In this document: one piece after another, positions 32,861 through 46,149 of the stretch
Numbering within the stretch: the first letter of the stretch is position 1
Layout: each line of letters opens with the position of its first letter
Made by a program: the position numbers and the translations under genes
The notes under the pieces: generated by a model
What the model was told of the DNA's origin: nothing
The model's input: only the letters and a program-made list of their open reading frames with translations
Database searches by the model: none
Assembly (NCBI RefSeq): GCF_028640845.1
Contig: NC_080539.1
Span: forward strand, 158,657,236-158,721,235
DNA from: Ahaetulla prasina
Taxonomy: Eukaryota > Chordata > Lepidosauria > Squamata > Colubridae
Direction: 5' to 3'
Length of the DNA stretch: 64,000 bases

Positions 32861-34110
32861 CACAGCAGAAGTAGGCAGAAAACTAGTAGAACACATCCAT
32901 GGAGACCAACTAGCAGTAAGAAGACATGATGAAAACTCCTTAATTCCACAACACATGGACAAGATTAACTAAATGGAAAACTGATCATCCTAGATCAAGC
33001 CAAGTCCAAAAACTAGAGAATTCCTGGCAATGTGTTTCTCCTTGCATTAAACTAAAATGCGAGTGACTAATTTATGGTTGTATTCTCAATGCTTTATTTG
33101 CTTTAGCAGGGGTTAAAGCTTTTTTTGAACATAGATCCAACAAAATCCAACAAAATTAAAGAGAGATAACTCTGCATGTATGTACTTATGACTCTATTGA
33201 GCTATATCAGTTTTAAGAGCCACCTCATCTTCCAATATTTAAATGAAGTTGATGCGTATTATTCTTTGCAAGAGCTCATTCTTAATCCCCACTGATAGAA
33301 AAATGACTAGCCTTAGTTCTTTGAGGCTGAGGAAACCCAATAAATGCTCTTTTAAAGCAACTGCAGAGATATAAATACATACTTTGCTTATTTTATGGAG
33401 GACCATGATGTTGATTTAAAAAAATCTTCCTGTCTACCTTTCTCCAAGCATATCGGCTAATGTTTCCATTAAACCCAGAACAAAAACTCATTAACAGCTA
33501 ATGTCCTGCAATATCATTAAATCATTTCATCTAAAAAGAATCATGGGCTCAATGAAAATTGTCCATTAGGCAGGGTTGGGAGAACAAGTACCGAAAGATA
33601 ATGTGGCTTCAGAAATCCAAAGACACACTATGATAAATCTTTTCCATTCTTTGAATTCATTATAGAGTCCACCTATTTTTTTTTTCTTAAACAGTCTTTT
33701 GAATGGTCCAAATAGGTGTTTAAGATCTGTAGGCCATACCATTTCATTGCTACAAGGTATATTGATTATCCAGTATCTAAAACTGTTAAATTATAAAAGC
33801 TTACAAAGCTAGATAGCACCATTTTTTTGTCCAGGGCTTTTGATCAGTTAGATTTATTAACTGGGAGGGCTTCTGAAGTTAGAGAAAGACCCATTTGTAG
33901 CTTTTGAGGCTACTTGTGATCACTTTGGATTCTCAATCCTCAAAAGTGACTTTAGTTTTCAACATTGCCACTTTTGCATAAACATCTAAATTCCAGTAGT
34001 TCTTTTACCATTAATTGTTTCCCTGCAAGTGCAGGATCCGCTTTTTCAAACCACCTGAATATTGATCCATTGGTTGCAACAAGATTTGACTGACCAACTT
34101 ATCACCCAAG
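32861..34110. other. Intergenic, repeat-poor
   Basis: Complex AT-rich sequence; no gene, RNA or repeat recognised. Confidence 0.45.
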
Positions 34111-34114
34111 CCTG

Positions 34115-34215
34115 ATGTCATGGGCTGAGAGATAATGAGTGTCCCATTAGAACTCTCAGATTCTGGGTTTCTAGCCTGGAGCCTTAATTATTACACTAGA
34201 GACCAAACTGACTTT
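34115..34215 (-). mobile_element. tRNA SINE head fragment
   Basis: On the minus strand: cagtttggtctctagtgtaa, then 'ggctccaggctagaaaccc', the head of the Sauria/Squam-type SINE. Body lost. Confidence 0.6.
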
Positions 34216-34772
34216 ATGTCTTTCCTAAATAAATAATAATAATATTTACAATAGCTTATTTGTATTTTGTTGTATTTTAAAATTTATTTCTTGAGTTTAT
34301 TTTATATTAATTCCTCCTGAAGTTCAAAGTGACAGGCATTATATTCCTCCAGTTTTTTCCACCCCATAGTCTTAATAAGGTAGTTTGGGCTGTACAAGAA
34401 TGATTGACTTAACCTCACGCAGTGAACTTCTGTGGCTGAAAGTGAACTTGAGTAAACTTGAATATTGGGGATCGCTCCAGCTTTAATCTAACACTTCCAC
34501 GTGAAGAAAAGCATGTTTATGTAACAAGATAGCTATACTACATTTTTGGCTGTAGTAGTTTGACAAATGGGCTGGCTGATATCTTCTTTCCATGCTGGTT
34601 GTTTATAATTTTTTCCTGGAGTTGAATCTTTTCTTATAGATTTAATGCAATTGTAAAATCAATAAAAACATTATTAAGAAACTATTATACAAAGACAACT
34701 ATATTTGAGAATTATACTCTTTCCTCTTATTTTATCCTGACTGTTATTTCAAGTCCATATATTTTTAAGTAC

Positions 34773-35152
34773 AGGTAGTCTTCTACTTACAACAGTTCAT
34801 TCAGTGACCATTCAAAGTTACGACGACATTGAAAAAAAGTGACTTATGACTGTTCTTCACACTTACAACCATTGTAGCATCCCCATAGTCATGTGATCAA
34901 AATTCAGATGCTGGCAACTGACTCATATTTACGACAGTTGCTATGTCCAGGGTCATATAAGCACCTTTTGCAACCTGACAAAGTCAATGGGGAAGCCCTT
35001 AACAACTGGGGTACCAACTTAACAACTGCAGTGATTCACTTAAGAACTGTGGCAAGAAAGGTTGTAAAATGGTGCAAAACTCACTTAACAAATGTTTCAC
35101 TTATCAAGAGAAATTTGGCGCTCAATTATCATAAATCAAGGACTACCTGCAT
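34773..35152. mobile_element. TIR element, 'gtagtcctcg' family, reverse copy
   Basis: Left end tacaggtagtcttctactta and right end 'aaatcaaggactacctgca' are inverted repeats. About 380 bp, no coding capacity. Confidence 0.8.
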
Positions 35153-35455
35153 TAAGAATTATTTCTGATTTCTAGTTAGTTTTTTTCTATTTTTTTCCTT
35201 AAAAACTGAATTCTAAATGTCTAAGCTTACCTTGCATTATGTAATATATGAAATATAAAGATGGGGGGGGGGCATTCTTACCTGAATTTGATTAAGCTTC
35301 TATTGTGAATATATACAATGAGTTTTGCCAATTGCTCTGTATTATCCAAGTTTAATTTCCCAATCTGATATTGTCTGCAAAAATGGACTATGTCATTTTT
35401 GACAACGTTTAATGCTATCAAGTAAGCTCACAATATTTCAACTGTTTCTAAAAGT

Positions 35456-35546
35456 GTGAAAAATAGTCATATGTCACTTTTTCAGTGCCGTTGTAACTTT
35501 GAACAATCACTAAATGCACCGTTGTAAGTCGAGAACTACCTGTATA
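35456..35546. mobile_element. Partial TIR element, 'gtagtcctcg' family
   Basis: Only the terminal part: 'tcagtgccgttgtaacttt' through gtaagtcgagaactacctg. Adjacent to the full copy at 34773. Confidence 0.75.
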
Positions 35547-35559
35547 TATGACTGACCAA

Positions 35560-36270
35560 AGCCAGCAGAAAACAGGAATTTTGAGCAGCTGGCAGAAGGA
35601 AAATCTATTCATAAGATTCTATCCAAACCCTGTGGTAATTAAATATTCTCCCCAGATGACACCATAAAATGATACTGTTGCTTCTACATTAATCTAACTG
35701 GTGTATAAATCAACAATATATTTTGAATTTCTGATTAGTCTCTGCTTGTAATTTATTGAGTTGCAGCTGCTGCTAGCATCCCATAAGTAATTGCTACTTT
35801 TGTTTTTGTTTTTGGTGACATCCTATTGGACTGTTATGAATTTCAGCAGTCCTGCCATTTATTAAAGGATTTGTGTCTAACTTTTGCTACTTTCATTCTG
35901 AACAAACAAACAATTCCATATAAACCATTTTCTTCTTCTCTTCCCAGAACCATATTTCATCTTGGTTTCAGAGTGTTCATAATATAGGAGCCACTGAATC
36001 CCTGGCTTTACAGTTCATACTGATTCTTGGAAACAAGTGAAGGAGAATGTGACTACAGGATATAGTCCCTGACAATCGTAACTTTTATTTATGTTTTTTT
36101 TAAAGCAATGTCATAACTTTTAAGGATGCAAAAACAGAGCTGAATATAACTGCAGGACAAATGAAATCCCAGTAATCCACCGAGATGTGCCTCAATACCC
36201 TTTGCCCTTCCCTGTAATCAGTGAAAGAAATTGTGCAAAATAAACTCTGCTATGTAAAAAAAAAAAAAGG
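35560..36270. other. Intergenic, nothing recognised
   Basis: No gene or repeat recognised; an A13 run lies at 36255-36268. Confidence 0.45.
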
Positions 36271-36284
36271 AGAGCCAGATTGGT

Positions 36285-36450
36285 TTATTTTATTAATCCA
36301 AGTTTATTTATTAATCAAATATATAACCATCCATCTTAGGCAACTCTGGGCAGCACACTCAATAGATAAAAAGTATAAAGACAGCAAATGCAAAAATAAA
36401 AATCATAGTAATAAATATCCTAAAAATAAAAAATACAGCCACAAATAAAG
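36285..36450 (-). mobile_element. LINE/SINE 3' tail fragment
   Basis: The plus strand reads ataaccatccatcttaggca and then actctgggcagcacac, the inverse of a 'gctgcccagagt...ataaat' tail common in squamate retroelements. Family not assigned. Confidence 0.45.
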
Positions 36451-36489
36451 AGAGAATAAAAATGGCCCCCTCAACAATGGAGTTACCTA

Positions 36490-36645
36490 AACAAGTGTCT
36501 TGTTTAGTTGTTTAAGTCACCATATTCAAAACTGGGAGACTGTGAGTTCTAGTCCCACCTTAGGCACAAAGCCAGCTAAGTGGTCTTAGGCTAGTCAGTT
36601 CCTTCAGTCCTAGGGAAATGCAATAGCAAACCACTCGTGTTAAAA
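36490..36645 (+). mobile_element. Old tRNA-derived SINE
   Basis: Head-like 'ttgtttaagtcaccatattc', then gagttctagtcccacctta (B box) and 'aagtggtcttaggctagtca' body. Diverged. Confidence 0.6.
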
Positions 36646-36659
36646 AAGAAACTACAATT

Positions 36660-39615
36660 GTGGCACTACATAATCTAGAATAATTAGAATAGTTCGTGTG
36701 GGTTATTAAAACCTGGGAAGTTTATAAATGTGTATAAATATATAGATTGTGAAAAATGACTCATAATAGAAGTGATGACTGGATCAAACCAAATGCCAAG
36801 CTCAAATCTCACCTCTGAAACCTGAAGCTCCAATCTAATCTTCTAAAATAGGCTAGCTGAAGATAAAATAAAAAAGTACGGAACATCTGTATTCTCCCCA
36901 CATCTTTGGAGTAAGAGCAGGATATTAATATTAATACCTGTAATAACATTAAACTTTCTCTACAAAGTTCACATTTCACAGAGAAGCTTAGAATCCATGA
37001 CATCGAAATTTCTTTTTTAATATGAGTAATAGTTTTGTTCAAGGCAGAATATTGAAATAATTTCTGATATAAAGACTGGAATAATAAAATCTGAAACAAT
37101 TTGTTTGGTTCTTTTACTGTTTATGCATGAGCTGTCAATAGACTATCCAAGTTCAAGAAACATAATTTGCCGATATATTATGCCCACAGCAAAACTCTGC
37201 AGTCATGACGTGGATAAAATGCCATGCTGTGTTGTTTTCTATGCTTTACTTTTTGTGTTCCTTTCTTGTTTAACACTGCTTAAAAAGAACGGATTTGAGA
37301 AAACGATTCTTTTAATAGTTTGGCAGCTGTCAGGACAGTCAAACTGAGGCACTTTTACACTCTGACAATTTTATACTACATCAAACTGCGGAATAAAAAA
37401 CCATTCAGTAACCTCGCTTTCCCGGATGAGAGATCAAAATGAGAAATAATGAAAATGTACAAATATAAAATGAGACATCAATCTGTTTCTAAAGTACTAA
37501 TGCAATGGCAATGGTTCCATTCTGGCAGGGAAAAAAATTGAAGCTCAGAAGAACTGATTACATGCAATGATTCTGGCAGGCTGAAAGCAGACATTTTGGA
37601 TGGAAATATCCTGGGGCTGGGGGTGAAGCCGGCAAGGGTCAGAGAGTGTCTGGCAGTGATGGACTGGGGATGGGTCAAACTTTTTGGTCCCTATTCTCCA
37701 GGTTTTTAAGGACTCAGGATTTGTATTTATTCTTTAAAAAGATGCATTAATTCTATCAGCTGCTTAATGCACTAAAGAAAATAGAATGTCTACTCTTTCT
37801 TCAAATTTCACGCAGCATTTTGCATAAAGATTCAAATAGCAAAAAAGGACTGCAGAAGTTTTTTCCCTCAGCCAGCAGAAATGCAGCCTTTCGTTTTAAT
37901 GGAAATCCAAACCATTTTGCAAAGAAGCATTATCGGTGAAATGGCTCGAGGGAGCTGAAATTACCATGGAAGAATTGTCCAGTTTCAGCTGGAAAGCCTC
38001 ATAGTCTTCTCAACTGTCCTGATGTTTTGGCAGGTGATGGTACCATTTCCATTGCTAAGAGGTCCTGAGATGTGTCATCCTCTGTAAAATGACATATTTA
38101 CTGTTAGTGATCATTGGGTTTAAAGAATGTTTTTCCCCCCTGAGAATTGCAATGAACGTTAGGTGCTTGGTTGAACCCATGAAGGATGATAGTTCCCCAG
38201 CAGAAGAGAAACAAAACACTAGAACAAACAAGATATGAGATTTTCCTCCAAATACTGTAGTAAGGGAAGTACTGAAACAGGGTAGCAATAATTAGGTTTT
38301 TGGTGTTTTTTTTCCACTTTAAATTAATGGAAAATTAAATCACATTCTCAGAAAGGATGGTGGCCTTGTCATTTTCAAATTCTGTAATGAAACTGAAAAT
38401 AACATGGGAAGTTACCGCAACATCACGACAGGAATTTAATCTTCTTTGGCCTGAGGCTGTATCGAATTCTGCTATATTCAATTTCTGCTTGAACTGATAA
38501 GTTGCTTTAATTTAACTCAGGTATTCAGGACAGCCTTTTTTCCCCATTTAAAAGGAAAAAAAATATTTTCAAATCTTTCCTCCGTTCATTTAGCTTCTGG
38601 CTCATCTTATGTCAAATCTCTGAGAAAAGCAATTAAGGAAAGAAATGTGTAGGTTTATTTTTTTAAAAAAATCTGCACCTGTTGTTATTTGAATGCTTGA
38701 AGGAGGCCATACTTTGGCTTTATTGAGGAATACACTGTGAAGATAAATATTTCAGATAGTGGCTTATAGAAGTGTAGACAAGCCCCCAAATCTAATAGAA
38801 AACAGACTGCATATCATGCACTCATGTCTATGTATATATGAACAGGACTGAAATATTCAGTGGTTCATGCCCTGATGGTTTCATCATGCATTTCCCTTCA
38901 TCTTAGTGAGGAAAAAATAATTAACTCACTAAGTGCCATAAATAGTATTTTTAGAATCTTTTGATCACTTCATAATGAAGCAGTATATACCCAGGGAGTA
39001 TTGCAATGATCTCTGAAAGCTCTAAAACATCCAACAAACTGATGCTGATTGTAGCTAATTATTAGCAATAACCTATGGCTGAATATAGAAAATTTCCTGG
39101 ATTTTCTTAGACTCGTGGGATTTGATAATAGATCGTGTAAATGCTGAGCAAAATACCCTTTGGCCTGATTTGAAATGGATGCTGTTGGAAAGCATCACAA
39201 AAAAAATCTGCCTTTCCAGAGTTTCAGGGCCAGCTGTTAATGATTTTACTGGCATAGTAATATCCCTGTCCCCAGTGGATCAGTATTTCATTTTGCCTAC
39301 CCTTCATGCACTGAGCACTTGCTAGGTCAGAGAGCTGCCCAGAAATTCAGCAGGTAATTCCTTCCCCAAAGATACAGCTGCAAGAGTGTGTTAGATCTAG
39401 GTGACAAAGGAATGCAAGGAACAGTCAAGTGAAGAAAATAGGACAAGAAGCAGACCTTTCTGGTTGGAGTCACACAGTTCATCACAAGCAGTGGGACTTA
39501 CTTAATAAGCAATGAATATGAAAGAAATATGCCACAATAAAGCATCTGGCTTTTTAAAAAAAATCACATTGCTTCATAGCTAGATGATTTCTGTAGTTGA
39601 TGAGTTGAAAGAGTT
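36660..39615. other. Long repeat-poor intergenic stretch
   Basis: Nearly 3 kb with no transposable element I recognise, in a region otherwise full of them. No open frame with family resemblance. It may hold conserved non-coding elements; this is a guess from composition only. Confidence 0.4.
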
Positions 39616-39742
39616 CTCTAGGCCAGAGTTTCTCAATCCAGGCAACTTTTAAGATGTGTGGACTTCACCTCCAGAATTCCTCAGCCGACATGCTGGGTAC
39701 CCATCTTAAAAACTGCCATAGCTGAGAAACATTGCTCTGGGC
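39616..39742. mobile_element. Palindromic hAT-type MITE, older copy
   Basis: Element 39624-39734: CAGAGTTTCTCAATCC at one end and, inverted, CAATGTTTCTCAGC at the other. Flanks CTCTAGGC and CTCTGGGC form an 8-bp duplication with one mismatch. Related to the palindrome at 22619-22753. Confidence 0.8.
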
Positions 39743-39744
39743 TA

Positions 39745-40913
39745 TCATAGTCACCCTTTTGCTCTGAACGGACTCCAAATTAAGGTATGCAAATCATAAG
39801 ATTCTCTGGCCTTTAAATGCGTGCAGTGAAGAAGAGATCCATCCTATTTCCCCTCCAGGCTAACATTTGAAAATCTTTTCATTCTCTCTTCATAGGAGCA
39901 AGGATTTTGCACCCTGATGTTTCCCTGCTTTGAATATGTACCAGTTTCTCTAAATTGTGGTGGCCTGGCTCAATACATCCAATAGGTTTTGACCACAGTG
40001 GTAGCATCTGCTGAGGTGATTGAAAGAGGCAAGATGGTTTTGTGGCATGGGGATTGAAATCCCATCCCTTTTCTATGTACATGTATCCTGTGACTTGCAA
40101 ACCACACTGCTTTCGATGGAGCTTAATATTCCATTTGCCTTTTTTTGCAGCCAACTCACATTGCTGACTCATAATCAATTTATAGTAGTCTTTGCTTACC
40201 AACACTATTTGAAACCAGGAACCCCATCATTAATTGAGTGGACAAAATCACATGACTGTGCTATTTGGTAATGACATTTCTTGCAGTCCCAGTTGCTGTT
40301 AATTGCAAGTCATAAAATAAGGACATCATGTGCCCCTGATTTACAATTTCCTGCTGGCTTCCCCGTTGACTTTGCCTGTTGGAAGCCAGCAAAGATGCAC
40401 CAGTTCTCCGGTCTCAGAAGCAACTGATGTTATATTTTAATTAGAGGTGGGTATTCTAAACCAGATGGTTGGGAATAGTTGTCTTGAACTTTATCAGTGG
40501 AGGGATTCATGCTAAGAATGACCCACGGCATGCTTCAAGTGTGAGAAAAAATATAATTGATGCTGCAGATAGTGAGGAATGAAACAATAATAGAGGACTG
40601 TCTCAGTGTGCAGAAGATTGCAGATTTAATCAGCTGTGTTCAAAGAATCTGGGGAATCGATGCCGTCAGCACTAGTTAGATGGACTAATAAGGCAGCTTA
40701 CTCTGCTCGTATAATTAATCAGCCTTAATTAATCAGTTACTTGCCTCTGGGAAAAGGAAGCTATTAGGGATGACTTCTGAAACTCCTGATTTGTTTTGAA
40801 AGATTTTTTTAAAAAAATGTTTTTAACATTATATCATGTATTTATTCATCCTAATGATAAACCTAATTTCAGAGGTCTATTGGATATATGTGCAATGTGA
40901 TATGCTGAAATGC
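39745..40913. other. Intergenic, nothing recognised
   Basis: The part 40180-40330 (cttaccaacactatttg ... 'ttaattgcaagtcataaaa') may be a very old TIR-element relic. No gene seen. Confidence 0.4.
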
Positions 40914-41253
40914 CTTCGATTCAGGGGTGAAATCCAGCAGATTCTCACAGGTTCTGGAAAACCGGTAGCGGAAATTTTGAGTAGTTCGGAGAACTGGCAA
41001 ATACCACCTCTGGCTGGTCCCAGAATGGGGTGGGAATGGAGATTTTGTAATATCCTCTCCCTAGGAGTGGAGAAAGAATGGAGATTTTGTAATATCCTCT
41101 CCCTAGGAGTGGAGAGAGAATGGAGATTTTGCAGTATCCTTCCCCTGCCATGCCCACCAAGCCACACCCACCAAGCCACACCACACCACACCTACCAAGC
41201 CACACTCACAGAACTGGTAGTAAAAAAAATTGGATTTCACCACTGCTTTGATT
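40914..41253. mobile_element. hAT-type MITE, 'CAGTGGTG' family
   Basis: Element 40922-41245 with ends CAGGGGTGAAATCC and GGATTTCACCACTG, flanked by CTTCGATT / CTTTGATT. Contains an internal tandem repeat of about 43 bp (41031-41074 and following; 'tggagattttgtaatatcct'). No coding capacity. Confidence 0.88.
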
Positions 41254-41485
41254 ATAATAGCTATAGCACTTAGACTTATATACTGTTTTACAGTGCTTTA
41301 CAGTCCTCTCGAAGCTGTTTACACAGTCAGCATATTGCCCCCAACAATTTGGGTCTTCATTTTACCCACCTCGGAAGGATGGAAGCCTGGTGGGATTTCA
41401 ACTGCCAAATGGCAGGCAGCCAGCAGGCAGCAGAAGTAGCCTGCAGTATTGCACTCTAACCACTGCGCCACCTTGGTTCATAATC
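41252..41485 (-). mobile_element. tRNA-derived SINE, snake type
   Basis: Minus strand starts gaaccaaggtggcgcagtgg and has 'ggttagagtgcaatactgca', then the ggacccaaattgttgg-type body and tail tataagtctaagtgctata. Same family as 9590-9842. Confidence 0.88.
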
Positions 41486-41489
41486 CATT

Positions 41490-42319
41490 TATTTGGACTA
41501 GAAACACTCACTGTGGTTTAAATACATACTGTACAACCAAAGTGTTTTATCTGTAGAAGTTAACAGAAATTTGGCAATAGGTAGGTAATACAGGGAGACA
41601 TATGACTGAGAACAAGAATAAAGTGGGTTTTTTTTGCTATTGAAAGGAGAAGCTGCATAATTTATAAAATTGAAATGCCTTACAGATAATCTATATTAGT
41701 TTTCCTGCAGGTTCCATAAACTTCTAGGCTCCAGCAATTATTGTTCTATCTACTTGAGCTGGTAAGAATTCAGCAATAAAACCAATTAGCTATGATAGAA
41801 GCTACAAATACATCTCAGACAACTCTAAATAATGCAGAGGGCCAAAATATCACCAGTCCTACCACAGAGTTTGGTTATATATATTTTCATGCAAAATATA
41901 TCCCACCCCCAAATTATGCATATTGTTCACAACCTGAAACAAAATAAATTTAACTCAATTCCAGTAAGTTAAGACAGAGAGAGACCTACACTCTATAGAC
42001 ACATATGCACACTGCAAAATACAGCAAAATGTTCAAGCAGCTTATAATTATATTATTTTACCAACCACATGATCATGGCTCTTCTTTTCTGAATTGTGAA
42101 ATAATCCTAATCCCTTGAATGATTTTCCCATTGATCCTTTTTATATAAAAGGATGTCCCTGACCAAATGAGTCAATTTCTTGGTGCCATTGGAAAAAAAA
42201 ATCTGGGTATGTGGCAATGCTGCCAAGTGGCACTTGCAACCACAATAAGGGTAAAGCAAGAAGTTCAGGTATATGGATTGATGACTGATATCTGGATTGA
42301 TTAGTGATGCCTGGATTTG

Positions 42320-42363
<44 letters not shown>

Positions 42364-44160
42364 TGTAATACAATGTATAGATAGCAACAGATCCAATCTC
42401 TCTCCTGGGGTACTTAGATTTTGTGTATGTGCAGTGGATGGCGGCAGAACCAAAGGAGAAAACTGGCTCTGGATGATGTGCTGGATAGAATCAGAAAGGA
42501 GACAACTAGATATGGGAAACAGGAAAAGAAACAGAGATATTGCATGAAGGTGAGTGCATCCATCTTTTTCCCCCATTTAAACTCCAATCCATACAGACTT
42601 GCAATGAGGGAATGGCAAAAATATACAAAATAATTCCGCAAAATTATTTCCTACTCCCATTTATTCACAAATTCTTATTAAAAAATCACTTTTGTTTATC
42701 TAAAGCAAAACTCTACATAGAAAACTTTTATGGATATCTTTTCTAAGAATTTAATTTTAACTGCCACAATGATTTATCAAAATAAAGCATTTTGGTTTTT
42801 TGTAAGCTTAAACAAGAACGATTTTATCTATTGCCTTGCTTGTTACATTCTTTTATTTTCAAAATCCATAAATCATATTTATTTCATTTTGTTTTAAACA
42901 ATTAATTTAGAAACGCGTCTAGTTTGAAATTACGGTATCTAACTTCTCTTTTTCATTGATTCTTAACAGATCAGATATATCTGATATATCATAAATACCA
43001 CACATACAGTATATTGCCTTACATAAAAGGAAAATCACACATACAAACATATAAACAAACACAGAACACAAGCCCTATATATCATTGAAGGAAAACATAC
43101 TTTTTCAAGCTGTTAAAAATGTCTATAGTTTTAATGGATTCACTGATTATATCACAACCATAACAGCTAAACAATATTGGAATGTTATGAAGCTTGGCTC
43201 AAATGCAAATTGAATAACTTTCTGAGGGTCTTTAGTTACTCATGTTAATATTTTTTCCTTGATGATCTATGGGACTTTTTTTTTCTTTTTGGTTTTCATT
43301 TTATATTAATAGATATGTGAACATGCAACCAAGATAAATAGTAGAAAAGGAAATAAAAGAGCAAAAAGAAAAAAAAATGACAAACTATAAGACTGAGCAA
43401 GGATTTTGGAAGTAAAATTAGATTAATGCTGCATTGTAATGATGCTCTTATAGCAGTTTAGCATTTCAGAACTATTATTAAAATTAAATCAGTACTGTGT
43501 TCAGTAATTAACAAGATGGTCTGTGTAGTCTAAGTTATCAATCAGAATTATGATTACTAATCAAAGCTATCCTAATTTTAACGAATCAAGCAATATCTAA
43601 TACTTCAAAAACTTATGTCTAAACTTTAAACTTTTTTAAAATCTCCAAATTGTCTCCTTTTGTTTTCAGATCTTCACCAGTCTTTTGTGCTGCTTCTGTC
43701 TTTACTTCCTTTCCATATTTATGGTACTTCATATTGCGTATGCTTTCCTTTTTAGCTTTTTAATTTTTAAAATATTATTTATTGCTTTAACATAAAAAGT
43801 AAAATACAAAACAGAAAAACAAAACAAAAAACTTTACTTTTAGTACCTTCTTCTATAGCAATTCCATTACACTTAAGTTCTTCATCCCATTGGCTTTTTC
43901 TGGTGTGGATTTCTTGTAACTTCTGTAGGTTTATTAAAATCTGCTTCGCTGAAGTCCTAGATACATTTGCATCTACTATTAATATTCCCCCTGTATTTTT
44001 CTCACTTGCTTTTTTGGACTAAATCTTCCTTGTTATATTGGATAAAATCGGGTACAGTTGATCATGTGCTTTTGTCCACCTTCTGAAGGAGAAAGTAGTA
44101 AGACAAACCAAGTATTTAATTATTTTTACAGAAAATTTATATGGCTTCCCAATTCACTCA
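41490..44160. other. Intergenic, mostly AT-rich
   Basis: No gene recognised. Holds a (CT)n microsatellite at 42321-42359 and A/T-rich low-complexity stretches. Confidence 0.45.
42321..42359 (+). repeat. (CT)n microsatellite
   Basis: About 19 uninterrupted CT units; produces spurious Arg-Glu/Ser-Leu frames on both strands. Confidence 0.97.
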
Positions 44161-44162
44161 TG

Positions 44163-44785
44163 GTAATTTTTTTTTTAATTTGTCACAACAGTGCACAACA
44201 GTATATGTAAACATTGATATAAAACAACAACACATCATAAAAGAAAAACATATATATAAGCAAAAGTATGCAACAACTATATTAATTTGATATAATGAAA
44301 GGGAACAATAGGACAGGAACGGTAGGCACTTTTGTTCTCTTATGCACGCCCCTCATAGTCCTCTTAGGAATGGGGTGAGGTCAATAGTAGACAGTTTTTG
44401 ATTGAAGTTTTTGGGAGTTTGAGTAGAGACTATAAAGTCAGGTAGTGAGTTCCAAGCGTTAACAACTCTGTTACAGAAGTCATATTTTCTGCAATCAAGG
44501 TTAAAGCGGTTAACATTAAGTTTGAATCTATTGTTTGCTCTCGTATTATTGCGATTGAAGCTGAAGTAGTCTTTTATAGGAAGGACATTGCAATAGATGA
44601 TTCTGTGTGTTAGACACAGGTCTTGTCGGAGTCGGCAGAGTTCTAAGTTTTCTAATCCCAGGATTTCAAGTCTGGTGGTATAAGGTATTTTGTTGTTTTC
44701 AGAGGAGCGGAGAACTCTTCTTGTAAAACATTTCTGAACGCGCTCAATTGTATTAATGTCAGAGATGTGGTATGGGTTCCTGACA
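44163..44785 (-). mobile_element. CR1/Jockey-superfamily LINE 3' fragment
   Basis: Same family as 60860-61510. On the minus strand it encodes a decayed RT C-terminus (ERVQKCFTRRVLRSS-like, then LEILGLENLELCRLRQDL-like). Frame breaks present. Confidence 0.7.
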
Positions 44786-44789
44786 GGTG

Positions 44790-45210
44790 ATTCTGGGTGG
44801 CTTACAGGAATAAAACCACAAATACAAAAACCAATATACCCTCAACGATACCCCCACACACCGGGGATGGGCTCCATCCCCATTGGCAAAACCATGCCTT
44901 CAGGGCCTTTCAAATTGGGGGCCAGTCTTATCTCTGCAGAAATGATTGATGTTCCATAGGGTGGAAGCCACCACCAGAAAGACCCTTCTTCTTGGTCCTA
45001 CTAGGCCTATTTAATGGGGAGGATCCATAACATATCCTGCCTCTGTGATCTGGTGGGCCGTGTAAATGTAACTGGGAAGAGATGGTCCTTTAAATAACGT
45101 GGCTCCAATAGTCACATAGGGCTTTAAAAGTAATAACCACCATCTTGTATTGGGCCCAGAAGCAAATCAGCAACCAAAGGATCTCTTAAGCTGCTAAGTG
45201 ACACTTGTAG
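44790..45210. mobile_element. Unassigned old retroelement fragment
   Basis: Contains 'gaccaccagaaagacccttc'-like and 'acatagggctttaaaagtaa' blocks that recur in squamate genomes; family not identified. Confidence 0.35.
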
Positions 45211-46149
45211 AAATCTAGATTTGCACAAAACTATGCAGCCCACCACATTTTAAACCAATTGAAGCTTCCTTTTAAGAATTTCCTGGAATGAGCACACTTG
45301 GTAATATATACTACAGTTTCCAATAAACATTGCAATAATTGAAGTTCCTTATCATACTGAATAACTTCTTCGAAATACCTGAATTTCAATACCGGTAATA
45401 GTATAACCTTTGTTTTTTTCCTCCACAGTATTTCCGAATACATTGCAGTTGTATTTTTGAGCAAATATGGATTCTTTTAATATGCAGTACAACTCCTCTT
45501 TTCTGGCATTTCTGTTCTCCTTGAAGGAACAGACTTATATTTTTCAGTTGTTGTATTCCCATCAAGGGAGTCAGACTATAAAGTCTCAGTTTTCAATCGA
45601 TTAATAATTTTTATTTAGTAATTGACCAGCAAATAAAACAAAAAAAATAACCATTATTTAGGACAAAAAGGAAAAGAAAAAATATTGTTCTAAAGTATCT
45701 AAAAAAAAGTTTAGAAGACATACTATAGCATATTGTGCAAACTATAGAACTTAGTTGTAGTCAAAGAAATAAAATCTGATAATAACTTATTAGGTAAGCT
45801 AATAAGTAAGGTAAAGCAAGTAGGAATGACCAGGATTTTTCCTAAAAAAATGGAGAGAATAATTCCTGGTGAATGTCTGTGTAGAATGTCTGTGTAGAGG
45901 GGATAATACAAAATAATGTGTTTGTTTCAATTATTCTTCCGCAATATGGACACAGTGTCTGTTCAAAGGGAATCTTTTGGCATCTCCCTTTAGTAATAGC
46001 TGTTGGGAGGCCATTGAATCTAGTCAGGGATAAGGCCCTTCTAAATTTTGGAATCATTATGCAATTAAATATAAAATTGGTTGGAGAAGGTATGCAGAGT
46101 GGTTTAAGGCAGATATTTCTAAGTAGAGCCAGTCAATCTGCTTGACATT

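Noticed and set aside
42107..42576. Arg-Glu or Ser-Leu repeat proteins on both strands
   Set aside because: Translation of the (CT)n microsatellite at 42321-42359.
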